Source: Leptodontidium sp. MPI-SDFR-AT-0119 (taxonomy: Eukaryota > Ascomycota > Leotiomycetes > Helotiales > Leptodontidiaceae). Taken from it: DNA of 64,000 nucleotides. Below, piece after piece: positions 11,328-22,630 of the stretch. Below the pieces are notes generated by a model. That model worked only from the letters and a program-made list of their open reading frames with translations, had not been told where the DNA came from and did no database searches. Where the stretch lies: NCBI GenBank assembly GCA_020726505.1, contig JAHLEZ010000006.1:806001-870000 (forward strand), read 5' to 3'. The translations under genes were made by a program, and so were the position numbers. How positions within the stretch are numbered: position 1 is the first letter of the stretch; each line of letters starts with the position of its first letter.

Positions 11328-14300
11328 CATTTGGGTACGTATCGGTACCGAGAACTCCGATCATCGTAGCTGTTGGGATAGGTCGGTCGGCGGTCCCTTC
11401 ATCTTCGTCGTAGTCTGACATGAGGCTGTTTGATGTAGAAGCGGCAACGAGCAGGAGGTAGGCAGGCAGGATACGTATGGGCAGATCACAAGAGAAAGGG
11501 GAAGTGTGTGAAACGAATTTCACGCCATCCTCCTTGATAAAATATTGGGAGGGTGATCTGATCTTATCAATTATCAAGTAAGCTCGAAGAAACGGGCTAA
11601 GGAACGTGTTCTTGACGACGGGAGAGAAAAGGTCGGGGAAGATGGAGCCCTTGCTGGCTTGCCCTGTTCATTCTTTCATGGTTTGCTTTTTCTTTTGACA
11701 GGATCTTTGGAGCCCAAGCCTAAGCCGCCCTTCTAGAAGTACAAGTCTTCCATGAGGTTAAATTTATGGAGAGGTCGGGCGGGTGTCCTGCTCCTCTCCT
11801 CTTCTTTTTGACTGTGGCTCCTCCTGTCTGGGTACTGGTCCTGGTTCCCTGGCGATGTGGGTTCCAGTTCCAGTTTGACATGTTTTGTGGAAGGGTGTGG
11901 GCCCGATGAGATGGGCTGTGATTTGTGAAATTATGAAATTGTGACGGGGGGGTTTTGGCCATGATGCATTATTTGCATGACTTGGGTGAGCCGGTTGCCG
12001 GTGAGCGGCGTGGGTGGTCGTGGGTAATTGTGGTTGTGGCGGCGTTGCGTTGCCTTCCTCTTTTTTTGTGGCAGGCCTTGGCTTTTGGGCCAACTCGATA
12101 AGATAGATGTCGGGAGGGGCAAACAAGGACGGGCAGGCATCTTGCTGGTTGGGATGTGGTTGTTTGTTGCCCTTGTCGTGTGGGTTTTGTCTCAAGCGGC
12201 GAGTCGTTAGCTTGGTGAGGATTTTCGGATCTGTTTTCTTCCTGAATCGCGTGAGATCGTATTGCTTCATCGTGAGATTTGCTTCATTACTGTACTATTG
12301 TGCTGTATCTTGATCTTTAGATTCGGCTTTTTCTCTCTTAAGCAATGACTTCTTTTTAAGTTACTTGGATATTTCTCTTTTACTTGCTCTACAGACTGGT
12401 AGGAATTCAATTCAATCCCTCTAATCTCCAATTATATTTGCTCGTTTGCACTGCTGTCCGAATTCGTGTCCCTGCACACTGACTGTCTGCACTGCACTGC
12501 ACAGGGCTGGGCTGCACTTCACTCGAGACGAGACAGACGGGCAACAGCTTAACGTAACGTACCGCCGATCATCGCTGTCAAGTCAAGCCACGCAAGTCAC
12601 GTCAAATTACGGTAAGTCAGATCAGATCTGTGGTTGACTCGTCGTCTTGCCTCCCTTCCCGCAGCCACTCATCTTTTTTTTTCCTACGGTGCTCAATACA
12701 ATAATTTGCAGGGCGAGCTTGTTTGCTGGCTTGCTGTTTTATCAAGACCTTGAGTGAAGCCGCGGTTTAGCCTGGCTGGTACTGACTGGTCTCGCTGGCT
12801 TGTGTCGTCCGTCGGCACACCTGCCGATTAGGTCCAAGGCACTAGTTTGACTCTTTTTCGACCAGCGCCTGCGTCATCGGGGGATATGAGAAGATGAATT
12901 CTCGATTCGGCGATTGGTAAAAGACGACTAAGATTTTAGGAGTTAGGGAAAATAGGTAGGTAGGTAAGGATAAGGGAAGAAAGAAAGGCTACTCTAGAAG
13001 GACCCGCTTCAAGTGCCGTAGTGCTTCATCTTTGGAGGGAGATCCTGAAAAGAAGAAAAGAATAAATGCTGGATAGATTGATTGTTCTACGCCTGACAAG
13101 ACCTTCTCTGTTTCTATTTCAAGCACTTAAACATGCCTGCTCTTGCCTTCCTGCCAGTTGATCATTGCCGGTCCTTGCCTGTCAGTCGGCAATTACGGCC
13201 TTTGTCGGTTTCACTCCAATGACATGGGTCTTGGCAGCATGAACCATTGAGAGAAGCAGAAGCCCATACATCGATCGCATCGTGACTTGTCTTGTTTTCC
13301 GCCGCCCGCCAGACAGAGAGAGATTCGCGCTTGCGAGCCACGTAACAAGTTGTTTTGGATGTGCTGTACGAGAAGTATCAGAGCTCATCACTCGCTCCGG
13401 TGGCATGGCCTGGCCTGGCATAGTATACCATGGCATTGCATGGCATCAGCTTTTTTGCTCCTTTGGTCCGGATGCACTCGGCATTGGCTGTGGCCTTAAA
13501 TTATACCTGCAATGAAGTTGAAGGATGGCTGACTTGTAGGTTGGGACTGTATTAACATTGATTAGAAAAAGACAGCAATCGCTCTAAAGTACGGGAAGCT
13601 TTGTAACTGATAGTTTGGGAAATAATAACTAGATCAAGACGATGATATCCCGACTAAGGAAAAGCCTAGCTGACGAGTCCATTTATTCTGTTTTGCTACT
13701 CCGTAGAGGGACTAAGTTAGATTGCCCAGTTGTCGCCCGCCCTCCTCTTAGCCTCGGCAGATAGATTTTTTTGTTGAACGCCGCCCGTCTCTGGCGCTGT
13801 GTGCGCTACGAGCAGAAGGCGAGAAGCAGTGCAGTCTGTTAAAGTGACGATGCGAAGGCTGAGTAGTTCGCATGTACCGTGCAGTCAGTGGGAGACGGTA
13901 GCTTAGCAAGCGTTTGTAGTAGTTCTTCGTATCACTTGCGCGATTGTCGTCCGTCGAGTAAGCCCGGCCGGCTGCTGCTGTAACGGAAGAAGCCGTTTGA
14001 ATGTTGGTACACTACTCGTGCTGTTCTGCTTTACTCCTTGCTCAAGTCACCAAGTAATCAAGTCAGTCAAGTCAGTCAAGTCTTCCAGGTTGAGGCCGGC
14101 CTCGGTCTGATCTGGTTTGTATGATCAATCAGATCTCGCCGGGCCAATCCATTCTTGTAGCCGACGTGCTCCTTCCATCCCATGTATGTGGCATGTAGGA
14201 GGAACCGTACAGAGTAGCATACATGTATGTAGCATTGCCAGCAATTAATTATGAGGCCAGGCCAGGCAGAGCCTGTCGGAAAGCCGACAGGAGTGAGTGA

Positions 14301-15225
14301 GTGGCTGGAGAAGTACCCAAGTATCACATCGCATCACTTGGTTTACCCAGCTTCGTACAGTGCCCAGCGCGTGTCCAGCGTGCGGTGTGTGTGTTGTGTC
14401 GTGCAGCTGGATTGACAGCCACTGACTGGCCGAAAATGGCAGGGCCAGGGCGGCCAGGGCGGCCATGAGGCGAGCGAGCGAGCGGTGGGCGACAGTGACC
14501 CCTGCAAATGCCAGTGCCAGTGCCAGTGCCAGGCCCAGTCCCAATACCTCCCAATCTCTCCTGGGCCTTTCCTTTCCTGATCCCTCCCTCCCTCCCCTCG
14601 CTCTTTCCCTCTTGCCCTGCTCCTGCCCTCCTTCCCCCCCAATCCCAGCAAGGCGTGTGTGCGTCAGGGTCGCCGAGGCTGGCTGGCTGGCTTAAAGCGG
14701 CACCCCCACCTCTTTCGATTTCGTCCTACCTTCTTTCTCCCTCGCATTTTTCTTGATCATCTTTTTTCAACACCGCAAAACCGCATCTCAGAGACAGAAG
14801 AAAGAGCGAGAGAAAGGCTGAGAGACAGAGAGAGAGACATACATACATACGCGGATACAGGAACGACAGCATCTCCACCCCATTGTCTGGACTATCGACG
14901 CGACTGCCATCAACCACTGCCTCGAAATACGCAATCCCCCCCATTGTGCAGCCACCCAGCCAGATAGATCCGCTGCAGTGTGGGCATGTTCGCGCAAAGA
15001 GGCTGACTTGACCTGACCTGACCTGACCCTTCTTCTTTCAGTGTTTTTCTCTGGGCCGCCCGTCCGTCCCTCCCTCCCCGTCCCATCTGATCGGCTTTTC
15101 TCAAGTCGTCAAAAGGTCTCCACCAGGCGCAGGCCCTTCCTTCATCCCGCTGCCCACCCACCACCACCACCATCCATCCTATCCACCATCCGCCATCCAC
15201 CCACCGCCGTCACCTCAAGGGCCCC

Positions 15226-15582
15226 TTGGATGGACAAAGTCTTCAACAGCTCCACTTTACTTCGACATCAACATACTTGAGCCTCACCTCATACACTTCC
15301 TCTCAGTATCATACTACGCGATACCATACTATCGCGCTCGTCGACGCGCCGTCTGCCATTCGTTGTCGAGATCCAACGTCATTCTCCGCTAGCGAACCAG
15401 TGTTGGTCTTCGTTGGAACCGAAAGCCTCGAAAGCCTCAACACTTCCACACTTCGACATCAGCGAACTCGGAAAACGCGTCTCTGCTTCAGCAGTCTCGA
15501 CCACGCCGATACCCGCATACGTCGTAGTATCAACGCGAATTCTCCTGTGACGGAATCAAGCAACTTTAGTGGAGAGATATAA
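15226..15582 (+). other. possible 118-codon upstream ORF
   Basis: An ATG-initiated frame ends 66 nt before the start codon of the C2H2 transcription factor. Its composition is rich in Ser/Thr/Arg and looks like translated leader rather than a conserved protein. If the mRNA leader includes it, it could lower translation of the main frame. No experimental or homology support. Confidence 0.25.
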
Positions 15583-15648
15583 AGCCAAAGGCCCCAGAAA
15601 GCCCACAATCTCCTCCGCCTTCCCCCACCTCTGAACTCCTTCCTTATT

Positions 15649-18600
15649 ATGGACGGTTCACCATACCACCCAGGCAATGGGATGAGCAACAGCAACTCGC
15701 CATACCTGCCCAACATTGCACCCCACCAACTCCAGCAGACGAATATTCATCATACAACCCTGCCTCCATTGCAGGCCACCCAGCACGCTACCATGCCATC
15801 CCATCTCCAGTATCCAGGCAGCGCGCCTCACACGCCAAGAACTCCAGCGACTCCGGGCACGCCAGTCTCAGGAAATAACATGGGGAACTTCCCACAGATG
15901 ACGGGTCAGCATCAGCAGCAGCAGCAACAACAGCAGCAACGGTACCAGCAGATGATGCCTACAAGCACATACCAGCAAGCACCCCAAGTCTACAGAACTG
16001 CTGGATCAATGATGCCCCAGTCTTCCATGTCAATGTCCCACCCACAGCCAATTGCTCCTGCTCCATTGCAAAACCGAGGCAACCAACCATTGAGGCCCAT
16101 GCCTCCACATGGACTTCAACACATGCAAGGTGGTATGCAAGGATACGGCCAGAACAACATGGGCATGATGCAGGATATGGAACCACCTACTCACGTAGTA
16201 GGCTCTCAAGGTAGGAGAGGTATCTTGCCAAGTGCCCCAGGTAGACCTGCTGTATCTGCCACCGGCACTGGTAAGAACGCGTTGATTCCAGCTAAAGATG
16301 CCGATGGAAAATTTCCTTGCCCTCATTGCACAAAGACCTACCTTCACGCAAAGCATTTGAAGCGCCATCTTCTCAGACGTAAGTTTGTCAATTTTCCCTT
16401 CGTAGTAAGAAAAGCTCTAATCTTGAGCAGACACTGGAGATCGACCATACATGTGTGTTCTGTGCCGCGATACCTTCTCCAGAAGTGACATCTTGAAGAG
16501 ACATTTCCAGAAATGCTCCATCCGTCGTGGTAACCCAACAGGTGCCAGCCATCTTTCACACGCTCAAGCCCACTTGAAGAAGTCACACCCCGGCCCACAC
16601 AAGAGTGCAAACCCAATGTCCAATGACAATGAGCTCATGGGTGTAAATGGCATGAACGGCGGATCTTTAGGTCCTAACCTTTTCGGTATCTCCCCAGATG
16701 GTACTGTTCCTGATGCTGGTTCCAACATGACCGACGAGCAATCTGAACAGCTACGAGCACGAGCTGCTGTTATTGGAGGAGGAAGAGATGGTAACCGCAT
16801 GACTGGGCCCAGCCCAGGAGGCTCGAACCGTGCTAGTTTTGAACAGCAAAACTATGCCGGACCAGTTGCGAGCATGCCTTCTGGTATGAATCCTTCAGTC
16901 GCGTTCAACTTGAGTCAAGGACAGAACGGTCACTCATACAATCAGGGCTATGATTATGCCTCTCACGGCAACAGTAACACCATGCAACAACCGCAACCGC
17001 AACCCCCCGCCGGACAAGACTGGTCTCACATGTTCCACCAGCAACCCCCTCAACCCGGCTATATGCCATACAATTCGACCGTCACCAACCCTCAAGCACC
17101 CATCAAGACTGAATTTAAGACCGAACCATCCATCAGCAACTCTAACAGCGGACTGTACACAGCTATCTACCCTGGTGTCCATCCCAACGGCTCGACCAAT
17201 ATTCCATCCTGGAACCTACAAAATGACCCTCTTGAGGACATCTCCAGCCGACTGATCTTCTTCTGCTTCCCACAAAACCAAATCATTGGTCGAGCTAACG
17301 ACATCCGCAAGTACCTCTCCGCACCCAACATCAAGCACTTCTTGGAACTTTTCACCAGCTTTCAAGGACATTTCCCAGTCATGCATATGCCAAGTTTCCG
17401 AATCGCCGATGCCTTCGATGGCCTTCTTTTGGCAATGATATGTATTGGTGCTGTTTATTCAGACCGCCTTTCGGCTTCCCAAGCTCGCGATATGATGGAG
17501 CTTTCCAAGAGTGCGATCGAGCGAAACTCCCAGGTCTTTTCCGTTGTTTCTCGTGAGCAAACTGGCGATTCTGGCTTCGGAGGCGAGACGATCGGTTCAA
17601 GCAAGTCAGAAATGGAACAGATCACAGCCATGTTTATGATGCAGATTATGTCTTGCTGGCATGGAACCCCAATCCAACGAGAGAAAGCCCGAAGAGAATT
17701 CCCCATGATCGTCGATATCGCCAGACGAGCCGGCCTGACAAAGCCAATGACAATATCTCCTTTCAGCGTCCTTCACCAACCAAACGTCACCGTCGAGAAC
17801 TTCAGCGCCGCTAGCTTCGATTGGAGTGCTTGGGTTGAGCAGGAGAAGCGTTCCAGGTTGATGTTCGCAATCTACCTCTTGGATTGTGCTATGGTCATAT
17901 TCTTCAACGCCTCGCCAATGTTCGAGAGAGATGAGATCCGACTCCCTCTACCAGCAGACGATGCCGCCTGGGATGCTGCTTCTTCGTCTGAGTGTGCCGA
18001 AGCTCTCGGACTCCATGGTCCTGCAGCTGCGCGAACCAAGAATTCCGAAGGCAGTCGCCGTCCAAAGCAACCTGAACTACCGGTCGCCATGAAGACTCTG
18101 ATGCACGGTGACTGGCTCCAGCCTGGTACGACAAATCTGTATTCCAAGTTCATCCTGGTCCATACGCTTCACATCCAACTGTGGGGTGCTCAGAAGCAGT
18201 TGTCAGCGCAGGAAAATGGTTCCCTGGCGTTCCCCACCAGCGGCGCGACTACACCAGTTTCCCAAGACTGGAGAAATGATGCAACAGGAAGTGGTCAACG
18301 CAGTGCAAACACAAGTGGTAGAGGAACTCCCGTCGATTCTGCCGGCCAGTTGGCTTCATCCATCAAAGCTATCAACAACGCATTCGACAAGTGGAAGAAG
18401 GCCTGGGACGAGGACATGACCGCCCAATACCCCCCGTCTTCATCAAATTACCGCCGCTTTGGATTCTGCAGAGATGCTGTGCACTTCTACTGGCTCGCCA
18501 AGTACCTCCTTCAGAGTGGTCGCAGTCTTGATTCGCAGATGGCTCCAGATCAACGTTTCGGTCAGGTTATGAACTTGTTGAAGTCGGTCAAAACTTGGGT

Positions 18601-18775
18601 ACAAACGGACAGTGCCAAGCGTGGTGAGGAACTCGGTTCGGTGAACGATATCGACAAGGATTACGGTGTACTCGATTTGACGCTCGACATGGCTCAGCTC
18701 TTCAAGCCGATCAATCAACAGATTGATTCCCCGGTTCCTGGTGTACAAACGAACATGGGCAATACTATGGGATAG
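15649..18775 (+). CDS. C2H2 zinc-finger / fungal-specific transcription factor, 1024 aa
   Basis: Two exons, 15649-16378 and 16431-18775, joined by a 52-nt GTAAGT..GAGCAG intron. The split codon restores H244, the last zinc ligand of finger 1, and gives a 1024-residue protein. Finger 1 uses C224, C227, H240 and H244; finger 2 is C252, C255, H268, C272 (a C2HC variant), linked by the classical HTGDRPY linker. The N-terminus is Gln/Pro/Met-rich with a nine-Gln run at 89-97, typical of an activation region. From about residue 530 lies the fungal-specific transcription factor middle homology region (GRANDIRKYLSAPNIKHF, FPVMHMPSF, LLLAMICIGAVYSDRL). This architecture resembles S. pombe Klf1-like factors; target genes are unknown. 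Expected nuclear. Confidence 0.93.
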
Positions 18776-19889
18776 AAATTGGGGGAAATAGGAATTATAG
18801 ACGGTTTTCGCCTCAAACGGCATTGCATTGCATTGGGAGTTTCTGCATTTCGACTTGATGTCCTCTTTGCATCCATCCACAGGGAGCTGATGCATTATTT
18901 TCGACTGGCGAAAAAGTTTCCTCGATTTCCCTTTTTTGCATTGGCGGCGAAACAAGGAGGGCTTTTAGATTTGCTGGTATGGTTTTTACGACGCCCGGTC
19001 TGCTGGGCGAGAGGGTTGATGAGTTGCATATAGACTGGTTGGTTGGTTGCTTTGAACTTTGATACGTTGGCTTGGTTGCATTGCATGGAAGGTTACTGTT
19101 GTTAGTGAGAGCATTCAGCTAAACTGTTGACTTGTTTCTGAAGAGCTGGTTTTTTTGAGACTGGCTGAGATATTGTTTTGGAATGGGCTGATTTTCCGAA
19201 TCAGCTTTTGCATTGCTTGGTGGACGGTGGCTGTTATTGTTGCTGGTCGGTTGCCGGAGTCTGTTAGAGTTGCGTGTTGTGCATAGCATAGACTAGATGA
19301 ATGGTGTTGCTGTTGTACATAGTCATAGAAAACCAAATACATTTTTGCTCTTTAATAATGGAAACATTGGGCTTGTTTGATTGTGAACCTGACTTGTATT
19401 CATGACAACGGGTAGGTACTTAGGTATGTTCTGTCATACAAAACGTTCCTATAGTCGGTCCTGCTGCGCACTGAAATCAAGTTTCCAGTTTCTGGCCTTG
19501 TTTAGTTGGAGTATCTGCTTTGATGGCTTCGTTTAAGTACCGATTTGCCTGGTATGACCATGCATGGTTGATACCCTCCTCCTCTCTCTCTGTGCCTTTA
19601 CCGCCAGCCCTTCAAACACAAATATCTCCACACAAAGGCAGGTTGGTAGGTTGGTAGGTATGAATAAACCATCCAACTTCCCAACCCCCTTCCTTCCCTC
19701 CATCAACCCCTTGCTCCTTCAAGCCAGAGAAGTTCGTTCTTCCATACTCCATCCTCCTTACTCCAATATTCCCATCCCCTTCCCATCCCCCCCTCCCCCT
19801 TCCCTCCCGCTCGTCAAGATCCAACCCACAGCATCATCCCACATCTCACTTTTATTATTTCTTATACCCTATCCCATCTCATCTCAAAC
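18776..19889. other. intergenic, 3' flanks of two convergent genes
   Basis: Lies between the stop of the C2H2 factor (+) and the stop of a small minus-strand gene. T-rich and GGTT-rich, probably 3' UTR and terminator sequence. No gene seen. Confidence 0.5.
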
Positions 19890-20171
19890 TCATCTCCCCT
19901 CTCGCTCAACAACCTGCACCCTCGGCACCACCTTCCCCAACGCCTCCCGATCTTCCTCACTAGCCGCAAGGCCGAATCGAGACTCGGCGCGGTCGGTGAT
20001 GTAGAGTCCTAGTGTGCCCCAAGCGAGGAATGCGCTGCCGACTAGTATGCGTGTGCGGGGGGTGAGGGAGAGGAAGGAACTGTTTTTTTGGGGCGGTGGG
20101 TGTTAGTATGGGATGGGATGGTGTGAATATTGGGGAGAGGGGAGAGGGGGGACGAACTTGAAGATGGACAT
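19890..20171 (-). CDS. small single-pass membrane protein, 67 aa, two exons
   Basis: Exon 1 is 20158-20171 (14 nt) and exon 2 is 19890-20079. The 78-nt intron has a GTTCGT donor, a perfect TACTAAC branch site and an ACAG acceptor, and splicing restores a clean 67-residue frame. The protein starts MSIFNSFLSLTPRTRIL, has one hydrophobic segment (about 15-34, VGSAFLAWGTLGLYI), then a charged tail with FGLAASEEDREAL and a PRVQVVE end. The layout (TPRTRI, short TM helix, D-A-E-x-x-FG, EED block) resembles a conserved fungal small protein of unknown function that I recall only loosely; a mitochondrial or ER membrane location would be a guess. The very short first exon makes it easy to miss. It ends convergently with the C2H2 gene. 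Confidence 0.72.
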
Positions 20172-20882
20172 TTTTTTTATTTTTTGGGGTTTGAGTAGGG
20201 GTTGGAAGGGGGGTTGTTGGTGAGTAGAGGAGTGAAAATTTGAGGCGTGCTTCTCCTGTGGTGTGCCGAGCTGAGATGAGGTGTCGTTGATGAGGCTGAA
20301 GATGCAGCCAAACTTTTGGGTGTGGGGGGGCTTGGTTTGCGGACGGGGGATCCCTGCTCGCTTTGTTTGGTTTGTGCTACCTGAGCTGACGACACGGAAA
20401 TCTAGAAGTACACTCATCGTGTTTTTCTGCCTACAGGTGGTTCATTTGCGGGTTCGCTACGTCTGGAGCAAGAATTTGTTTTCTTTATATCAGTCTTTGG
20501 AGATGTTCTACTTCAGTTAGTAGTAGCTCTATTGCAATGTTGTGATTGTAAGTACTAAGTAAATTTATTTTCCCATTTCATTCTTGTTTCTTGGAAATGG
20601 AGATTCAAGCCTTGTTATTCCTGTTTACCTGAAAAGTCAAAACTGCTATCCTATCTCTCTTTCCCATGAGTCTTCCAGATTATCAGCTGTTCAAACATGA
20701 GATACATGACTCACATCTCCCTTTGCCTTCCAAACACAGACTCCCAGAAGTCAACTCTCTAGAGATGCCGAATTATCATCATCATCATCATCATCATCAT
20801 CATCTCTTTAACTATAAACAGCACCCAATAATCATTGCCTAGCTTAAGTTAAGTCTTAATTAAACACTCATTTTCTTTCTAA
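20172..20882. other. divergent intergenic region
   Basis: Between the start of the 67-aa gene (-) and a doubtful small ORF (+). It contains a perfect (ATC)10 run at 20775-20804 and an ACTATAAACA element just after it. Confidence 0.45.
20775..20804. repeat. (ATC)10 microsatellite
   Basis: Ten perfect ATC units in an intergenic region. Confidence 0.95.
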
Positions 20883-21212
20883 ATGTCCAAACTCGAACGC
20901 GAATATATATACCACTGCAAGCGCTGCCTCGTCTGCCAAGCATCTCTGTATCCCGAACTCCTCCCTCCCATCCAAAGCCCAACCGCCCTCTCCGATGCCG
21001 GGGAATGGCTCTCTTTAGTACGAATCTTGGGTCGCAAGAGTGCCATTCTCTCGAGATATAAAGGCGATACGGCGCTGTTGGAGATATTGGCCCGTGTGTC
21101 AATTGGCGAGGAGACTTTTCGTCGGACGGTCGAGAATGAGTACGCTATGTCCAATCCAAAATTGCGGCTAAGTACGATTACACTTGCTGATTTATGTGTT
21201 AATGATGAATGA
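20883..21212 (+). CDS. hypothetical protein, 109 aa (doubtful)
   Basis: ATG in a good fungal context (CTAAATGTC) about 70 nt after a TATAAA-like element and a T/C-rich leader. The frame encodes a mixed-composition protein with a CKRCLVC cysteine cluster (residues 12-18) and a Leu/Ala/Glu-rich middle likely to be helical (about 43-85). I do not recognise a family. A 128-codon frame overlaps on the other strand but has less protein-like composition. It may be the remnant of a larger gene or a chance frame. Confidence 0.35.
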   Translation: MSKLEREYIYHCKRCLVCQASLYPELLPPIQSPTALSDAGEWLSLVRILGRKSAILSRYKGDTALLEILARVSIGEETFRRTVENEYAMSNPKLRLSTITLADLCVNDE

Positions 21213-22630
21213 AGTATATTCCTCAGCTCCTCAAACGTAGCATCGATGAGTAATGAGCATATCAAGAATACCTGACCTTCGCTTGGCAGGACGAGATGAC
21301 ACAGAAGAGCCTTGCTTGCAGAAGAATGAGAGGCTCCCTAGCGTAGGGCGAATGAAACTCTTTATGGGCTGGAAGTGTGATGAGGATTAGGATCTACAGG
21401 ACGAGGAAGGGATACTTTGGAAAAGAACTTGAGAGGGGGGGGCCTGGCGTTTGGTCGTGTATTCGGGTTTGATTTCGGTCCGACATTTGGCATTTTGGAT
21501 TGTTATGTGCAGGATTTACGACTTCGCTTCGTCCTTGGCACAGATCATAGGAGATGAGATGAGATCTAAAAGCAGGACTCGGATCAGGGGATTGGTAGAT
21601 AGGAGTCCTTCGCTTTTTGTTCATTCAGAATAAACATCAATATATTGAAAGAAATGGATAGAGCTAAAAGTCCAATAGTCTCCGACAAGTGAAGTCGCTT
21701 CACAAATTATGGTTCATTATCAATGATAAAGCCGTAGCATTCGATTTAATTTTGTTGCTCGATTGCCTTCCCGCATCAAGGAAGGAGGGTAGGAGCAACG
21801 GCACCCGTTGTCCCGTCTTGAAGTGACGTCTGCTCAAAGTCAACATCGTAACTTCCACGGGCAAGAGAACATGGCAGCTTATAAGGGATCCTCTTTCCCC
21901 CATTTCCTTCTTCCTCTTCTTCATCCACTTTCATCATCATCATCATCGACACTTCATCAACGCAACGCAGCCACCAGGCCTATCCCACGCTGCATCCTTG
22001 ATTTATCATCTCCATACTCTCTTGTACCTCTCCATTTAGTGTCTATCTTCTTTCCCCAAGTTCATGTCGATGGGGCTTTCGACTAGCGCAGGTCACGGTC
22101 AGTTGTAGGCATCCCTTCCATCATCACAGCCCCCTTTACAACATTACATCGCCCTCCCAATCACTACAACGCCCTTCCCATCATTACAACATCCTTCCCA
22201 TCGTCGCACCATCTCGTCTCTTCGGGACCTATAACTAACCTTCCATAAACCACAGAACGATGACCCCTTATCAAGGCCATGCTTTCCAATCTCCCTTACT
22301 ACACATACACTTGTAAAGGTAGGGCGGTTCCTGTCCTTGCCTGTTGTGGATGCTCTGGGAGGAACGTTGACAGACGTGTCAACGGAGTTTGGTTCGATTC
22401 CATTCTAAGCAGATGGTGGGGGCAGTTATCTTGAGTTCCCTTCGGGTGTTTCTCTTCTACTCAGTAACGTGCTGACCCCTAGACGGACCGCTTAGGTATT
22501 CCCAGACGGAGTGGCTGGAGTTGGTGCTTGGAAGGGATCTAGACTTGCCTTGGTAGGAAGGCTGTACTGGTGGGCTGGCAGCAACAGTGAGGGTGGTCAG
22601 ATAGTTTAGCTTGTTCAATGAATTGTGCTT
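21213..22630. other. intergenic with imperfect minisatellite
   Basis: No gene recognised. Around 22112-22210 there are about five imperfect units of roughly 20 bp built on CCCTTCCCATCATTACAAC. Confidence 0.5.
22112..22210. repeat. imperfect ~20-bp minisatellite
   Basis: Successive units resemble CCCTCCCAATCACTACAACG, CCCTTCCCATCATTACAAC and CCTTCCCATCGTCGCACC. The copies are diverged and the boundaries approximate. Confidence 0.6.

Larger units (their letters stand above)
8855..15648. other. 6.8-kb gene-poor region and long 5' leader of the C2H2 gene
   Basis: No reading frame here has convincing protein character. The longest, on the minus strand at 11764-12270, is low-complexity. The region contains CT-rich tracts and A/T homopolymers, a (TTGG) repeat at 11302-11327, and pyrimidine-rich sequence from about 14560 to 15640 that is typical of fungal promoters and leaders. 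It probably serves as the upstream regulatory region and untranslated leader of the transcription factor starting at 15649. Non-coding transcripts cannot be excluded. Confidence 0.45.

Noticed and set aside
11764..12270. 168-codon minus-strand frame in the gene-poor region
   Set aside because: Pro/Thr/His/Lys-rich low-complexity translation with no start context, splice partner or family resemblance.
19564..20004. 146-codon plus-strand frame
   Set aside because: Overlaps the small spliced minus-strand gene and consists of Ser/Pro-rich translation of CT-rich sequence.
22390..22402. GGTTCGATTCC, a tRNA B-box match
   Set aside because: The flanking nucleotides do not pair into a T-stem and no A box or acceptor stem lies at the right distance.
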